Shown here one piece after another: positions 17,710 to 26,715 of a stretch of DNA of 64,000 nucleotides (position 1 is the stretch's first letter; the number at the start of each line of letters is the position of its first letter). A model generated the notes under the pieces. It had not been told where the DNA came from. It saw only the letters and a program-made list of their open reading frames with translations, and did not search any database. The position numbers and the translations under genes are program-made. This stretch comes from JAUIAI01 sp041396685 (GTDB lineage Bacteria > Pseudomonadota > Gammaproteobacteria > Burkholderiales > Burkholderiaceae_E): the NCBI GenBank assembly GCA_041396685.1, contig JAWKYD010000006.1, forward strand, positions 186,001-250,000, in the 5' to 3' direction.

Positions 17710-17782
17710 CGAATCCGGATTCGGATGAGTGGTGTCGCCCGCGTGAATGCGCGGGCGCAGCGAGGCGGTGTTTCCGTCTCGC
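17710..17782 (+). promoter_or_regulatory. structured leader between infC and rpmI
   Basis: Three inverted repeats lie in the 156-nt gap before rpmI: a 14-bp perfect palindrome CGAATCCGGATTCG (17710-17723), a 7-bp stem 17737-17743/17750-17756, and a 9-bp stem with one mismatch at 17760-17768/17774-17782. None is followed by a T-tract. In other bacteria ribosomal protein L20 binds an RNA structure here to repress rpmI-rplT; a similar role is inferred from position. Confidence 0.45.
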
Positions 17783-17863
17783 CAAGAGAAGCCGAGCAGG
17801 GCGACAAGCGGTGGTCGAAGGGGCCACCCTCCTGACGAGGCAGACAAAGCAGAAGGTGGCGAA

Positions 17864-18061
17864 ATGCCAAAGATGAAAACCAAACGAGGCGCGGCCAAGC
17901 GCTTCAGAGTCCGCGCCGGCGGCTCGATCAAACGCGGTCAGGCGTTCAAGCGCCATATCCTGACCAAGAAGACGACCAAGAACAAGCGCCAGCTGCGCGG
18001 CATGGTCGAGGTCCACGATACCAACGTCAAGGCCATCAAGGCCATGATGCCGTACGCCTGA
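17864..18061 (+). CDS. rpmI: 50S ribosomal protein bL35
   Basis: A basic 65-residue protein opening MPKMKTKRGAAKRFRVRAGG and containing RGQAFKRHILTKK, the bL35 signature. It is part of the large ribosomal subunit. The ATG at 17864 follows AAGGTGG. It lies 12 bp before rplT, with which it is co-transcribed. Confidence 0.97.
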   Translation: MPKMKTKRGAAKRFRVRAGGSIKRGQAFKRHILTKKTTKNKRQLRGMVEVHDTNVKAIKAMMPYA

Positions 18062-18073
18062 GGAGGACCCGAG

Positions 18074-18433
18074 ATGCCACGAGTCAAACGAGGTGTGACG
18101 GCGCGCGCGCGTCACAAGAAAGTCATTGCTGCTGCGAAGGGCTATCGCGGCCGTCGCGGCAACGTCTTCCGCGTTGCCAATCAGGCGGTGATGAAGGCAG
18201 GGCAGTATGCCTATCGTGACCGTCGCGCCCGTAAGCGCACGTTCCGCGCCCTGTGGATCGTCCGTATCAACGCCGCCGCGCGTGAGCACGGCCTGACCTA
18301 CAGCGCGTTCATCAACGGCCTGACCAAGGCGAACATCGGTCTCGATCGCAAGGTGCTGGCCGACATGGCCGTGCACGACAAGCCCGGGTTCGGGGCAGTC
18401 GTCGAGCGCGTGAAGGCGAGCCTGGCCGCCTGA
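18074..18433 (+). CDS. rplT: 50S ribosomal protein bL20
   Basis: A 119-residue basic protein, MPRVKRGVTARARHKKV followed by GYRGRRGNVFRVANQAVMKA, typical of bL20. It binds 23S rRNA early in 50S assembly and in other bacteria represses its own operon. A strong GAGGAGG site precedes the start. The length is normal for the family. Confidence 0.97.
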   Translation: MPRVKRGVTARARHKKVIAAAKGYRGRRGNVFRVANQAVMKAGQYAYRDRRARKRTFRALWIVRINAAAREHGLTYSAFINGLTKANIGLDRKVLADMAVHDKPGFGAVVERVKASLAA

Positions 18434-18439
18434 GCCAGC

Positions 18440-18463
18440 GTCGCGCCGTCGAGGCGGCGCGAC
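18440..18463 (+). terminator. hairpin after rplT
   Basis: A 9-bp perfect stem GTCGCGCCG/CGGCGCGAC with a 6-nt loop. No T-run follows. It may act together with the stronger hairpin at 18481. Confidence 0.35.
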
Positions 18464-18480
18464 CATCACCGCGCAGATCC

Positions 18481-18522
18481 GGGCCCGGGCGGGCAATTGC
18501 CCCGCGCGGGCCCATCCGTTTT
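18481..18522 (+). terminator. terminator or attenuator before pheS
   Basis: A long imperfect palindrome (18481-18513, flanked by GGGCCC and GGGCCC around GGGCAATTGCCC) is followed by ATCCGTTTT. It lies between rplT and pheST and should stop or attenuate transcription there. No phenylalanine-rich leader peptide was found in the gap, so classic pheST attenuation is not shown. Confidence 0.6.
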
Positions 18523-18539
18523 CAGAGGGGAGCTCGACC

Positions 18540-19574
18540 ATGGTGACGAGTCCGGACGCCGACACACTGCTCGACGAGGCCAGAGCGCAGATCGCGGCCG
18601 CGGCCGATGATGCCGCGCTGGCCAATGCCAAGGCTCGCTTTCTGGGGCGCGACGGCTTGCTGACCCAGCAGATGAAATCGCTTGCCCGTTTGCCGGCCGA
18701 GGCGCGCGGCCCCGAGGGCAAGCGCCTGAACGCGATCAAGCAGGCTCTCGAGCAGGCAGTCGAGGCACGTGTCGAGGCGCTCGCCAAGGCGCGGCTCGAT
18801 CGCCAACTGGCCGAGGAGGCCGTCGACGTCACGCTGCCGGGCAGGGGCTCGGGCAGCGGCGGTCTGCACCCGATCACGCTGACCATCGAGCGCATCGAGG
18901 CGATTTTCGCGTCGATCGGTTTCGACGTTGCCGATGGGCCGGAGATCGAAGAAGACTTCTACAACTTTACCGCCCTGAACACGCCGGAAAACCATCCGGC
19001 GCGGTCGATGCACGATACCTTTTACGTCGACCATGGCGACAAGCGCGGCGAGGATGGTGGCCTGCTGTTGCGTACGCATACGAGTCCCATGCAGATTCGT
19101 TATGCGCGCGCCCATCGACCGCCGATCCGTGTGATCGCACCCGGGCGCACCTATCGCGTCGACTCCGACGCCACGCATTCGCCGATGTTCCATCAGGTCG
19201 AGGGCCTGTGGATCGACGAGAACATCAGCCTGACGGACCTGAAGAGCGTGTACGCCGATTTCCTGCGTCGGTTCTTCGAGCGCGACGATCTGGAGTTGAG
19301 GTTTCGGCCTTCGTATTTCCCGTTCACCGAGCCGTCGGCGGAGATCGACATGCGTTTTGCCGATGGCCCGTTGGCCGGACGCTGGCTCGAGGTCTCGGGG
19401 GCCGGCCAGGTGCATCCCCAGGTGGTGCGCAACATCGGCCTCGATCCCGAGCGCTACATCGGTTTCGCGTTCGGTTCGGGTATCGAGCGTCTGGCCATGC
19501 TCCGGCACGGCATTGGCGACCTTCGCCTGTTCTTCGACAATGATCTGCGTTTCCTGCAGCAATTCGCCCGCTGA
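18540..19574 (+). CDS. pheS: phenylalanine--tRNA ligase alpha subunit
   Basis: The catalytic alpha subunit (344 residues) of the alpha2-beta2 class II enzyme. An N-terminal coiled coil (residues ~5-85) that contacts tRNA-Phe is followed by the catalytic core: GLHPITLTIERIEAIF, motif 2 LLRTHTSPMQIRY, FHQVEGLWID and motif 3 GFAFGSGIERLAMLRHGI. The ATG at 18540 follows GAGGGGAG. It is 2 bp from pheT. Confidence 0.97.
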   Translation: MVTSPDADTLLDEARAQIAAAADDAALANAKARFLGRDGLLTQQMKSLARLPAEARGPEGKRLNAIKQALEQAVEARVEALAKARLDRQLAEEAVDVTLPGRGSGSGGLHPITLTIERIEAIFASIGFDVADGPEIEEDFYNFTALNTPENHPARSMHDTFYVDHGDKRGEDGGLLLRTHTSPMQIRYARAHRPPIRVIAPGRTYRVDSDATHSPMFHQVEGLWIDENISLTDLKSVYADFLRRFFERDDLELRFRPSYFPFTEPSAEIDMRFADGPLAGRWLEVSGAGQVHPQVVRNIGLDPERYIGFAFGSGIERLAMLRHGIGDLRLFFDNDLRFLQQFAR

Positions 19575-19576
19575 CC

Positions 19577-21979
19577 ATGAGAATTCCCGAACGCTGGCTG
19601 CGCGCCTACTGCAATCCGTCCTGGTCGAGCGACGAGCTCGCCGACGCCTTGACCATGGCCGGCCTCGAAGTCGAGGAGAGCGAGACCTTCGCGCCGGCTT
19701 TCAGTGGTGTCGTGATCGCCCAGATTCGCACCTGCCGCCCCCATCCGAATGCGGATCGCCTCAAGCTCTGCGAAGTCGACACGGGTCGAGGCGTCAGCGA
19801 GATCGTCTGCGGCGCACCGAATGCGGTTGCCGGCATGAGGGTTCCTTGCGCATTGCCGGGCGCTCGTCTGCCCGGTGATTTCGAGATCAAGCCGGTCAAG
19901 ATGCGCGGTGTCCTCAGCAACGGCATGCTGTGTTCGGCGCGCGAACTCGGACTATCCGACGACCACAGCGGCCTGATGCGCCTGGCTGACGATGCCCCAT
20001 TGGGCAACGATCTGCGCGAGCATCTGGCGCTCGACGAGCGCATCCTCACGCTCAAGCTCACTCCGAACCTGGGCCACTGTCTGAGTATCACCGGGGTGGC
20101 CCGCGAACTCGCTGCGATCAGCGGCGCAGAGCTCGAGCTGCCGACCTTCGCGCCCGTTGCGCCGGTTCACGACGAGACCCTTCCCGTTCGCATCGAGCAC
20201 AGTGATCTCTGTGGCCGGTTCTCCGGTCGGATCATCCGCAACGTCGATGCCACGGCGCCGACGCCGGCGTGGATGCGCGAGCGTCTGGAGCGTGCCGGCC
20301 AGCGATCGATCTCTGCCCTGGTCGACATCTCCAACTACGTGATGCTCGAACTCGGGCGACCCAGTCATATCTTCGATCGTGATCGGCTTCATGGCGGCAT
20401 GACCGTGCGCTGGGCGCGCGAGGGCGAGACGCTCGAACTCTTGAACGGTCAGACGGTCACGCTGGACCCGCGCTTCGGCGTCATCGCCGACGAGCGCACG
20501 CTCGAGAGCCTGGCCGGCATCATGGGCGGGCAGGCGACAGCAGTCGACGATGCCACCCGCAATATCTATGTCGAGGCCGCCTTCTGGTGGCCTGCCGCCA
20601 TCGCCGGTCGCTCGCGGGTGCTGAATTTCTCTACGGATGCAGGCTACCGCTTCGAGCGTGGCGTGGACGCGGCGACCACGGTCGAGCACATCGAATACCT
20701 GACCAGCCTGATCCTGAACATCTGTGGTGGCGAGCCTGGCCCGATCGACGATCAGGCGCCGGCCTTGCCACGGCACGCGCCGGTGTCCTTACGCTTCGAG
20801 CGTGCGCGCAAGGTGATCGGCGTCGCCATCGACGACGATGTCATCGTCACCATGCTGGAACGCCTGGGGCTCGCGGTGCTCGCACGTGATGCCGATGCGG
20901 TCACGGTGTCGATCCCGAGCCGGCGATTCGACCTCACCCTCGAGGAAGACCTGATCGAGGAGGTTGCGCGGCTCTACGGTTATCAGCGCCTGCCGGTCCG
21001 TGCGCCGATGGCACGCGCCGCGATGAGCGCCGTGCCGGGCACCCGCCGGCGCCCGATCGAGTTCAAGCGCGCGGTGGCGGCGCGCGACTTCCAAGAGGTC
21101 ATCAACTACAGTTTCGTAGACGGCGCGTTGGATGAGCGGCTGGGCGAGCGTAAGGCCATCGCGCTGCTCAACCCGATCGCACAGACGATGAACGTGATGC
21201 GCACCCACCTCTGGGCGGGCCTGGTGCAGACCCTGACCGGCAACCTCAATCGTCGCAGTACACGGGTGCGCCTGTTCGAAGTGGGGCGCGTGTTCTGGGC
21301 TGACGCCGGGCATGCGGCAGGGCCGCTGGACGTGGCCGGTATCGATCAACCGGAGCGTATCGCCTGGCTCGCCTATGGCGGCGCAACGCCCGAGCAGTGG
21401 GGGCTGAAGTCGCGCTCGGTCGATTTCTTCGACCTCAAGGCCGACGTCGAGGCGGTGGTCGGTGAGGGCCGGTTCGAGTACCTCGCTGGCTCTCATCCGG
21501 CCTTGCATCCCGGCCGTTCGGCGCGCATACGAATGGCATCCGACGGTCGTGACCTGGGTTGGATCGGCATGCTGCATCCGGCGCATCAGCAGTCGCTCGA
21601 GCTGCCCGGGCCGGTTGTGCTGGCAGAGCTCGCGCTCGCGCCGCTACTCGAGCGTTCGCTGACTGCTTTCGCGCCGATGTCCAAGTTCCCGCCCTCGATT
21701 CGCGATTTGGCGATCGTTGTCGAGGACCAGGCACCGGCGGCCCACATTGAACGAGAGATTCGTGAAATAGCGGCGAAAGATCCCCGTGCGGCCTGTATCA
21801 AGAACATCAGGCTGTTTGACGAATATCGCGGTAAGGGTTTGGATTTTAAGGAAAAAAGCCTTGCCTTCCGGTTATGGATGCAGGATACTGAGCGCACATT
21901 GGAGGAGGCCGAGGTGTCCGCGGCGATCGACGCAGTGCTAGCCGGTCTCGGTGCTCGGTTCGCTGCCCGCCTGCGTTGA
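19577..21979 (+). CDS. pheT: phenylalanine--tRNA ligase beta subunit
   Basis: The 800-residue beta subunit. In order: the EMAP-like tRNA-binding domain near residues 40-150 (IRTCRPHPNADRLKLCEV), B3/B4 editing domain, B5 domain around 400-475, the catalytic-like module, and the ferredoxin-fold anticodon-binding domain at the C-terminus (FPPSIRDLAIVV). It pairs with PheS to charge tRNA-Phe and hydrolyse mischarged Tyr-tRNA. Length is typical. Confidence 0.97.
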   Translation: MRIPERWLRAYCNPSWSSDELADALTMAGLEVEESETFAPAFSGVVIAQIRTCRPHPNADRLKLCEVDTGRGVSEIVCGAPNAVAGMRVPCALPGARLPGDFEIKPVKMRGVLSNGMLCSARELGLSDDHSGLMRLADDAPLGNDLREHLALDERILTLKLTPNLGHCLSITGVARELAAISGAELELPTFAPVAPVHDETLPVRIEHSDLCGRFSGRIIRNVDATAPTPAWMRERLERAGQRSISALVDISNYVMLELGRPSHIFDRDRLHGGMTVRWAREGETLELLNGQTVTLDPRFGVIADERTLESLAGIMGGQATAVDDATRNIYVEAAFWWPAAIAGRSRVLNFSTDAGYRFERGVDAATTVEHIEYLTSLILNICGGEPGPIDDQAPALPRHAPVSLRFERARKVIGVAIDDDVIVTMLERLGLAVLARDADAVTVSIPSRRFDLTLEEDLIEEVARLYGYQRLPVRAPMARAAMSAVPGTRRRPIEFKRAVAARDFQEVINYSFVDGALDERLGERKAIALLNPIAQTMNVMRTHLWAGLVQTLTGNLNRRSTRVRLFEVGRVFWADAGHAAGPLDVAGIDQPERIAWLAYGGATPEQWGLKSRSVDFFDLKADVEAVVGEGRFEYLAGSHPALHPGRSARIRMASDGRDLGWIGMLHPAHQQSLELPGPVVLAELALAPLLERSLTAFAPMSKFPPSIRDLAIVVEDQAPAAHIEREIREIAAKDPRAACIKNIRLFDEYRGKGLDFKEKSLAFRLWMQDTERTLEEAEVSAAIDAVLAGLGARFAARLR

Positions 21980-22019
21980 TCGTGATCGGTTGCCCCGACT
22001 TACCGCGATTCGTGATGCC

Positions 22020-22415
22020 ATGTCCAATCAACTGACGGATTCGTTCGAGCCACTGCCCGATGCCATGCTGGATACCCTGCCCGGTGCCTCCGACGATGCT
22101 GCGTTCGGCACGCTGACCAAGGCCGAACTCGCCGAGATGCTGTTCGACCAGGTGGGTCTCAACAAGCGTGAGGCCAAGGACATGGTCGAAACCTTCTTCG
22201 ACGAGATTCGCGCCGCGCTCGAGCGCGGCGAGAGCGTCAAGCTGTCCGGCTTCGGCAACTTCCAGTTGCGCGACAAGCCCGAGCGGCCGGGTCGCAATCC
22301 GAAGACCGGCGAGGAGATCCCGATCTCGGCGAGAAGGGTCGTCACCTTCCACGCCAGTCAGAAGCTGAAGGCGCAGATCGAGACCGCCGCCTCGATCTCA
22401 GGCATCGAGTCATGA
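22020..22415 (+). CDS. ihfA: integration host factor alpha subunit
   Basis: A 131-residue DNA-bending protein of the HU/IHF family. The core starts at LTKAELAEMLFDQVGLNKRE and includes SGFGNFQLRDKPERPGRNP, the DNA-minor-groove arm, with the IHF-alpha type KTGEEIPI. An N-terminal extension of about 35 residues precedes the core, as seen in Burkholderiales. The ATG at 22020 was chosen; an upstream in-frame ATG at 21951 lies inside pheT. It overlaps the merR gene by ATGA, so the two are coupled. Confidence 0.93.
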   Translation: MSNQLTDSFEPLPDAMLDTLPGASDDAAFGTLTKAELAEMLFDQVGLNKREAKDMVETFFDEIRAALERGESVKLSGFGNFQLRDKPERPGRNPKTGEEIPISARRVVTFHASQKLKAQIETAASISGIES

Positions 22416-22813
22416 CCCACGTTCCCAAGGCCGATGCCGCTTTCGAATTGCCGGCCATTCCGGCCAAGCGCTACTTCACGATCGGCGAGGTCAGTGAACT
22501 GTGCGGCGTCAAGCCGCACGTGCTGCGCTATTGGGAGCAGGAGTTCACGCAACTGCGGCCGATGAAACGTCGTGGCAATCGCCGCTACTACCAGCATCAC
22601 GAGGTGTTGCTGGTTCGTCGTATTCGCGAGTTGCTCTACGAGCAGGGTTTCACCATCAGCGGTGCCCGCAACCGCCTCGGTGATGCCGGACCTGCCCGGC
22701 AGGGCGATACTGCCGTGGTTCCGATGCAGGACAGCTTCGCCCTCGACAGCCAGGATCTGGTCGCGGTTCGCGACGACTTATCGTCGGCGATAGAGCTCTT
22801 GAGGACACGCTGA
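22412..22813 (+). CDS. MerR family transcriptional regulator
   Basis: A 133-residue regulator with the MerR winged helix-turn-helix at residues ~18-88 (YFTIGEVSELCGVKPHVLRY, WEQEF, RRYYQHHEVLLVRRI). The short C-terminal part has no cysteines suited to metal binding. It follows ihfA with a 4-bp overlap, a conserved arrangement in proteobacteria. Its effector and targets are not known. Confidence 0.9.
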   Translation: MTHVPKADAAFELPAIPAKRYFTIGEVSELCGVKPHVLRYWEQEFTQLRPMKRRGNRRYYQHHEVLLVRRIRELLYEQGFTISGARNRLGDAGPARQGDTAVVPMQDSFALDSQDLVAVRDDLSSAIELLRTR

Positions 22814-22929
22814 TCTGTTCGCGCGATGCGCGTGGCGAATAGGTCATCGTGTCCTTTAGCGTGCGTTGATGCCGGCCGCCTGCCGGCGTACGGCGAAGGC
22901 GGCTTTCGTTTTGCTATACTTGCGGCCGG

Positions 22930-23008
<79 letters not shown>

Positions 23009-23325
23009 TTCTTTCTTCAGGCAACCGACCACGGGTGCCTTGGCGCCGGGAAACGTTTGTTCCGGTCGCGCCGCCAGCAGCGCCTTGCTGCAGGCCGATT
23101 CCCTCCCACTGTAAGTTTCATTGCAGCGTGCGCGACGACGCCGGGTCGTTCGTCGTGTCGGCAACGCTACGTGGGTTGGTCATTCCCATCTCGCGTGGGC
23201 CACTGTGCGACGGTGGCCGGTGACCGCGTGGCTACAATGGTTCGCATCCCGGCTGGTGGCCGTATCGAAATCGGGCCAACGTGCCGGCTTCTTCCGGCAT
23301 CGGCGGTCGTGCTCAGTGAGGGCTT
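23009..23325. other. 317-bp gap between tRNA-Pro and the radical SAM gene
   Basis: No convincing gene is seen; open frames here are short or run into the radical SAM gene in the wrong frame. TACAAT at 23233-23238 is a possible -10 box for the downstream operon, but no good -35 is found. Confidence 0.4.
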
Positions 23326-24309
23326 ATGCACGCAGTTCTACCGTTGCTCGTCGTATCGAGTTTTCCCGCGATCAAGCGCCGACGTATCTCGACCTTGCAG
23401 GTCAATCTGGGCTACCGATGCAACCAAAGCTGTGTGCATTGCCATGTCAATGCCGGGCCGCATCGCACCGAACAGATGTCTGCGCAGACTATCGAGCAGG
23501 TGCTTGGCTTCGCGCGTGCGGCCGGTGTCTCCCTGATCGATGTCACCGGTGGGGCGCCCGAGTTGAACCCCGGGTTCAGGGCGCTCGTTCGCGAGGCCCA
23601 GGCGGCCGGCATCCGCGTCATGGATCGCTGTAACCTGACGGTGTTACTGGAGCCCGGCCAGGAAGACACGGCCGAGTTCCTGGCAGCACACGACGTGGCG
23701 ATCACGGCGTCCCTGCCGTGTTATCTCGAAGACAATGTCGATGCTCAGCGTGGCAAGGGCGTGTTCGAGAAGAGCATCGCGGCGCTCCGGCTGCTCAATG
23801 CGCTCGGTTACGGTCGGACGCGCGAACTCAATCTGGTCTACAACCCACAGGGACCGGTCCTGCCCCCGGCCCAGGCGCCGCTCGAGGACGACTATCGGCG
23901 CTTTCTGGGAGAGCGCTTCGGTATCCATTTCTCGCGCCTGTTCACGCTTGCGAACATGCCCATTCAGCGATTCGGCTCCACGCTGATCAGCAAGGGATCG
24001 TTCGACGACTACCTGCAATTGCTGCGCGACGCGCATCGCGACGAGAATCTCGAGGCGGTCATGTGCCGCGACCTGATCAGCGTCGACTGGGAAGGCCGGG
24101 TCTATGACTGCGATTTCAACCAGATGCTCGGGCTGCCTCTGGGCGCAGGCGCCAAGCACATCTCGGAACTGATGCCCGATGCCCTGGAAGGGGCGCCGAT
24201 CGTGGTTCGCGATCACTGCTTCGGTTGCACCGCCGGTCAGGGCAGTTCGTGCGGTGGGGCGCTCGAGAACGCCTCCGAGGTCGTCGACGGCTTGGCGCCG
24301 GCCGGCTGA
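23326..24309 (+). CDS. ArsS-like radical SAM protein (rSAM/selenodomain family)
   Basis: A 327-residue radical SAM enzyme. The [4Fe-4S]-SAM motif is CNQSCVHC near residue 33, followed by HVNAGPHRTEQM and the GGAPEL-type SAM-binding motif. The C-terminal 'selenodomain' contains CFGCTAGQGSSCGGAL; in many relatives one of these positions is selenocysteine, here all are cysteine codons. Relatives include ArsS, proposed to join arsenicals to the 5'-deoxyadenosyl group in arsenosugar formation. No arsM methyltransferase is in the window, so an arsenic role is not shown. The ATG at 23326 has a GAGG site. It heads a same-strand run of six genes to 29861. Confidence 0.85.
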   Translation: MHAVLPLLVVSSFPAIKRRRISTLQVNLGYRCNQSCVHCHVNAGPHRTEQMSAQTIEQVLGFARAAGVSLIDVTGGAPELNPGFRALVREAQAAGIRVMDRCNLTVLLEPGQEDTAEFLAAHDVAITASLPCYLEDNVDAQRGKGVFEKSIAALRLLNALGYGRTRELNLVYNPQGPVLPPAQAPLEDDYRRFLGERFGIHFSRLFTLANMPIQRFGSTLISKGSFDDYLQLLRDAHRDENLEAVMCRDLISVDWEGRVYDCDFNQMLGLPLGAGAKHISELMPDALEGAPIVVRDHCFGCTAGQGSSCGGALENASEVVDGLAPAG

Positions 24310-24518
24310 GAGCCCTGTGGGCAGTATCGATTGCGCGACCGGATGAGCGATTGAACCGCGCATGTCGGGCCTGAGGTTCGTCCCGGCGGCGCGGGCACCC
24401 GGATGCCGTCGTCCGGGAGTGGTCGATTCCTTGACCCTCATCGGGAAGCGCGGTACCCAAGCGTGCAGTCGAGCCGCCGCACGCGTCAGTTTCATGGTCG
24501 GACCAGGATTTGCGAGCA

Positions 24519-26699
24519 ATGAACAAGAAGAAGCTTCTGGTTTTCGTGCTGGTCGTCGGCGCGATCGTCGCGTTCTGGTATCTGGGTCTCGGCCGCTATT
24601 TCACGCTCGAGTCGATCAAGGCGCAGCAGGCGGGTCTTGCCGAGGCGTTCGCCGCCAAGCCTTGGCAAACCGCCCTGACGTTCTTCGGTGTGTATGTCGC
24701 CGTGACCGCGCTGTCCCTCCCCGGAGCGGCCCTTCTGACGCTTCTTGCCGGAGCGATATTCGGCTTCGGCTGGGGCCTGCTGATCGTGTCCTTTGCGTCC
24801 AGCATCGGCGCGACACTGGCGTTTCTGGCCGCGCGCTTCGTGCTGCGTGACTGGGTCAAGGGCAAACTGGGCGGAAAACTCGCTGCGATCGACCGCGGCA
24901 TCGAGCGTGAGGGCGCGTTCTATCTGTTCACCCTGCGTCTGGTGCCGGCATTCCCGTTCTGGGTGATCAATCTCGTCATGGGGCTGACCAGCCTGCCGGT
25001 GCGTACCTTTTACTGGGTCAGCCAGGTCGGCATGCTGCTCGGGACGATGGTCTACGTCAACGTCGGCACGCAACTCGCGCAACTCGAGTCGTTGGCGGGC
25101 ATTTTGTCGCCGGTACTGATCGGTTCGTTCGTGCTGCTCGGTATCCTGCCGCTGGTGGCCAAGCGCATCGTCGAGACGATGAAATCGCGGCGAGTCTACG
25201 AACGCTGGGACCGTCCGGCGACCTATGACCGCAATCTGATCGTCATCGGCGGCGGCAGCGCCGGTCTCGTCAGCTCCTTGATCGGCGCCTCGGTGAAGGC
25301 CAAGGTGACGCTCGTCGAGGGGCACAAAATGGGCGGAGACTGCTTGAACTACGGCTGCGTTCCGTCGAAGGCGCTCATCAAGAGTGCCAAGATCGCCAAT
25401 TTGTCACGGCACGCCGCCCACTACGGCATGGAGCGGATCGATGTCCGGTTTTCGTTTGCAGACGTCATGGCGCGTGTGCAGCGTGTGGTCGCCGCTGTCG
25501 CCCCGCACGATTCGGAAGAGCGCTACCAAGGCCTCGGTGTCGACGTCGTTCGCGGTCACGCGCGCATCACGTCGCCTTGGACGGTCGAGATAGCGCTGCA
25601 CGATGCGCACGGCCGCCCGACCGGCGAGCATCGCACGCTCAGCACACGCAGCATCGTGATCGCCACCGGCGCGCAGCCGCTCGTGCCGCCCATCCCGGGC
25701 CTCGCCGAACTCGAGGTGCTCACCTCCGACAACATCTGGCAGCTCCGCGAACTACCGCGCCGCCTGCTCGTGCTCGGGGGAGGGCCGATCGGCTGCGAGC
25801 TCGCGCAGTCGTTCGCGCGACTGGGCGCGCAAGTCATTCAAGTCGAGATGGTGTCGCGCCTGATGGCGCGCGAGGATCCTGAGATCTCGCAGCGGGTCAT
25901 GGCAACGTTTCGCGCCGAAGGCATCGACGTCCGGGTCAATCACAAGGCGGTGCACTTCGAGAAGCGTGCCGATGGCACGAAGATACTCGTCGCGGAACGG
26001 GTCGACGCGGCCGGTGAACGGGTCGAGATCGAGTTCGATGCCGTGTTGTGTGCGCTCGGCCGCAGCGCACGGCTCACCGGCTACGGTCTCGAGGACCTGG
26101 AAATTCCCGTGGGCAAGCGCCGGACGATCGAGGTCGACGAGTTTCTGCGCACCAATTACCCGAACATCTTCGCGGCTGGCGACGTCGCCGGGCCGTATCA
26201 GTTCACGCACACGGCCGCGCACATGGCGTGGTTTGCGTCGGTCAATGCCTTGTTCGGACGCTTCAAGCGCTTCCGGGTCGATTACCGCGTGATTCCCTGG
26301 GCAACCTTCACCGAACCGGAGGTCGCCCGCGTCGGTCTGAATGAGACCGACGCGAAGGAGCAGGGCATCGCCTACGAGGTCTCTCGCTACGGAATCGACG
26401 ATCTCGACCGCGCGATCGCCGACGGCGTCGATCACGGCGAAGTCAAGATTCTTACCGTGCCTGGCAAGGATCGTATTCTTGGCGTGACGATCGTCGGCGA
26501 GCACGCCGGCGACCTTATCGCCGAGTTCGTACTGGCCATGAAGCAGGGGCTCGGCCTGAAGAAGATCCTGGGCACGATACACATCTATCCGACTCTGGCG
26601 GAGTCCAACAAGTACGCCGCCGGCGAATGGCAGAAGGCGCACATCCCCACCAAGCTCCTCGAATGGGTGGCGCGCTATCACGCCTGGGAGCGATCATGA
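24519..26699 (+). CDS. VTT-domain membrane protein fused to mercuric reductase-like flavoprotein
   Basis: A 726-residue fusion. The first ~225 residues are a TVP38/TMEM64 (VTT, DedA-related) membrane domain with several hydrophobic helices and the motif FGWGLLIVSFASSIGATLAF. From residue ~238 there is a pyridine nucleotide-disulfide oxidoreductase: FAD motif IVIGGGSAGLVSS, the redox-active pair in GGDCLNYGCVPSKALIKS, NAD(P) motif LVLGGGPIGCELAQSFARLG, second FAD motif IFAAGDVAG, and a dimerisation domain ending HIYPTLAESN with the catalytic His. No N-terminal heavy-metal domain or C-terminal vicinal cysteines of MerA are present. Substrate unknown; this fusion recurs beside ArsS-like genes. 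Confidence 0.85.
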   Translation: MNKKKLLVFVLVVGAIVAFWYLGLGRYFTLESIKAQQAGLAEAFAAKPWQTALTFFGVYVAVTALSLPGAALLTLLAGAIFGFGWGLLIVSFASSIGATLAFLAARFVLRDWVKGKLGGKLAAIDRGIEREGAFYLFTLRLVPAFPFWVINLVMGLTSLPVRTFYWVSQVGMLLGTMVYVNVGTQLAQLESLAGILSPVLIGSFVLLGILPLVAKRIVETMKSRRVYERWDRPATYDRNLIVIGGGSAGLVSSLIGASVKAKVTLVEGHKMGGDCLNYGCVPSKALIKSAKIANLSRHAAHYGMERIDVRFSFADVMARVQRVVAAVAPHDSEERYQGLGVDVVRGHARITSPWTVEIALHDAHGRPTGEHRTLSTRSIVIATGAQPLVPPIPGLAELEVLTSDNIWQLRELPRRLLVLGGGPIGCELAQSFARLGAQVIQVEMVSRLMAREDPEISQRVMATFRAEGIDVRVNHKAVHFEKRADGTKILVAERVDAAGERVEIEFDAVLCALGRSARLTGYGLEDLEIPVGKRRTIEVDEFLRTNYPNIFAAGDVAGPYQFTHTAAHMAWFASVNALFGRFKRFRVDYRVIPWATFTEPEVARVGLNETDAKEQGIAYEVSRYGIDDLDRAIADGVDHGEVKILTVPGKDRILGVTIVGEHAGDLIAEFVLAMKQGLGLKKILGTIHIYPTLAESNKYAAGEWQKAHIPTKLLEWVARYHAWERS

Positions 26700-26715
26700 G
26701 GCGAGCGAGGATCCG

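Noticed and set aside
23121..23633. Plus-strand frame of 170 codons before and across the radical SAM start
   Set aside because: It overlaps the radical SAM gene in another frame and is Arg/Ala-rich; no ribosome site or motif.
24220..24260. Selenocysteine TGA codon in the radical SAM gene
   Set aside because: The relevant codons are TGC and TGT; the frame continues to a normal stop at 24309.
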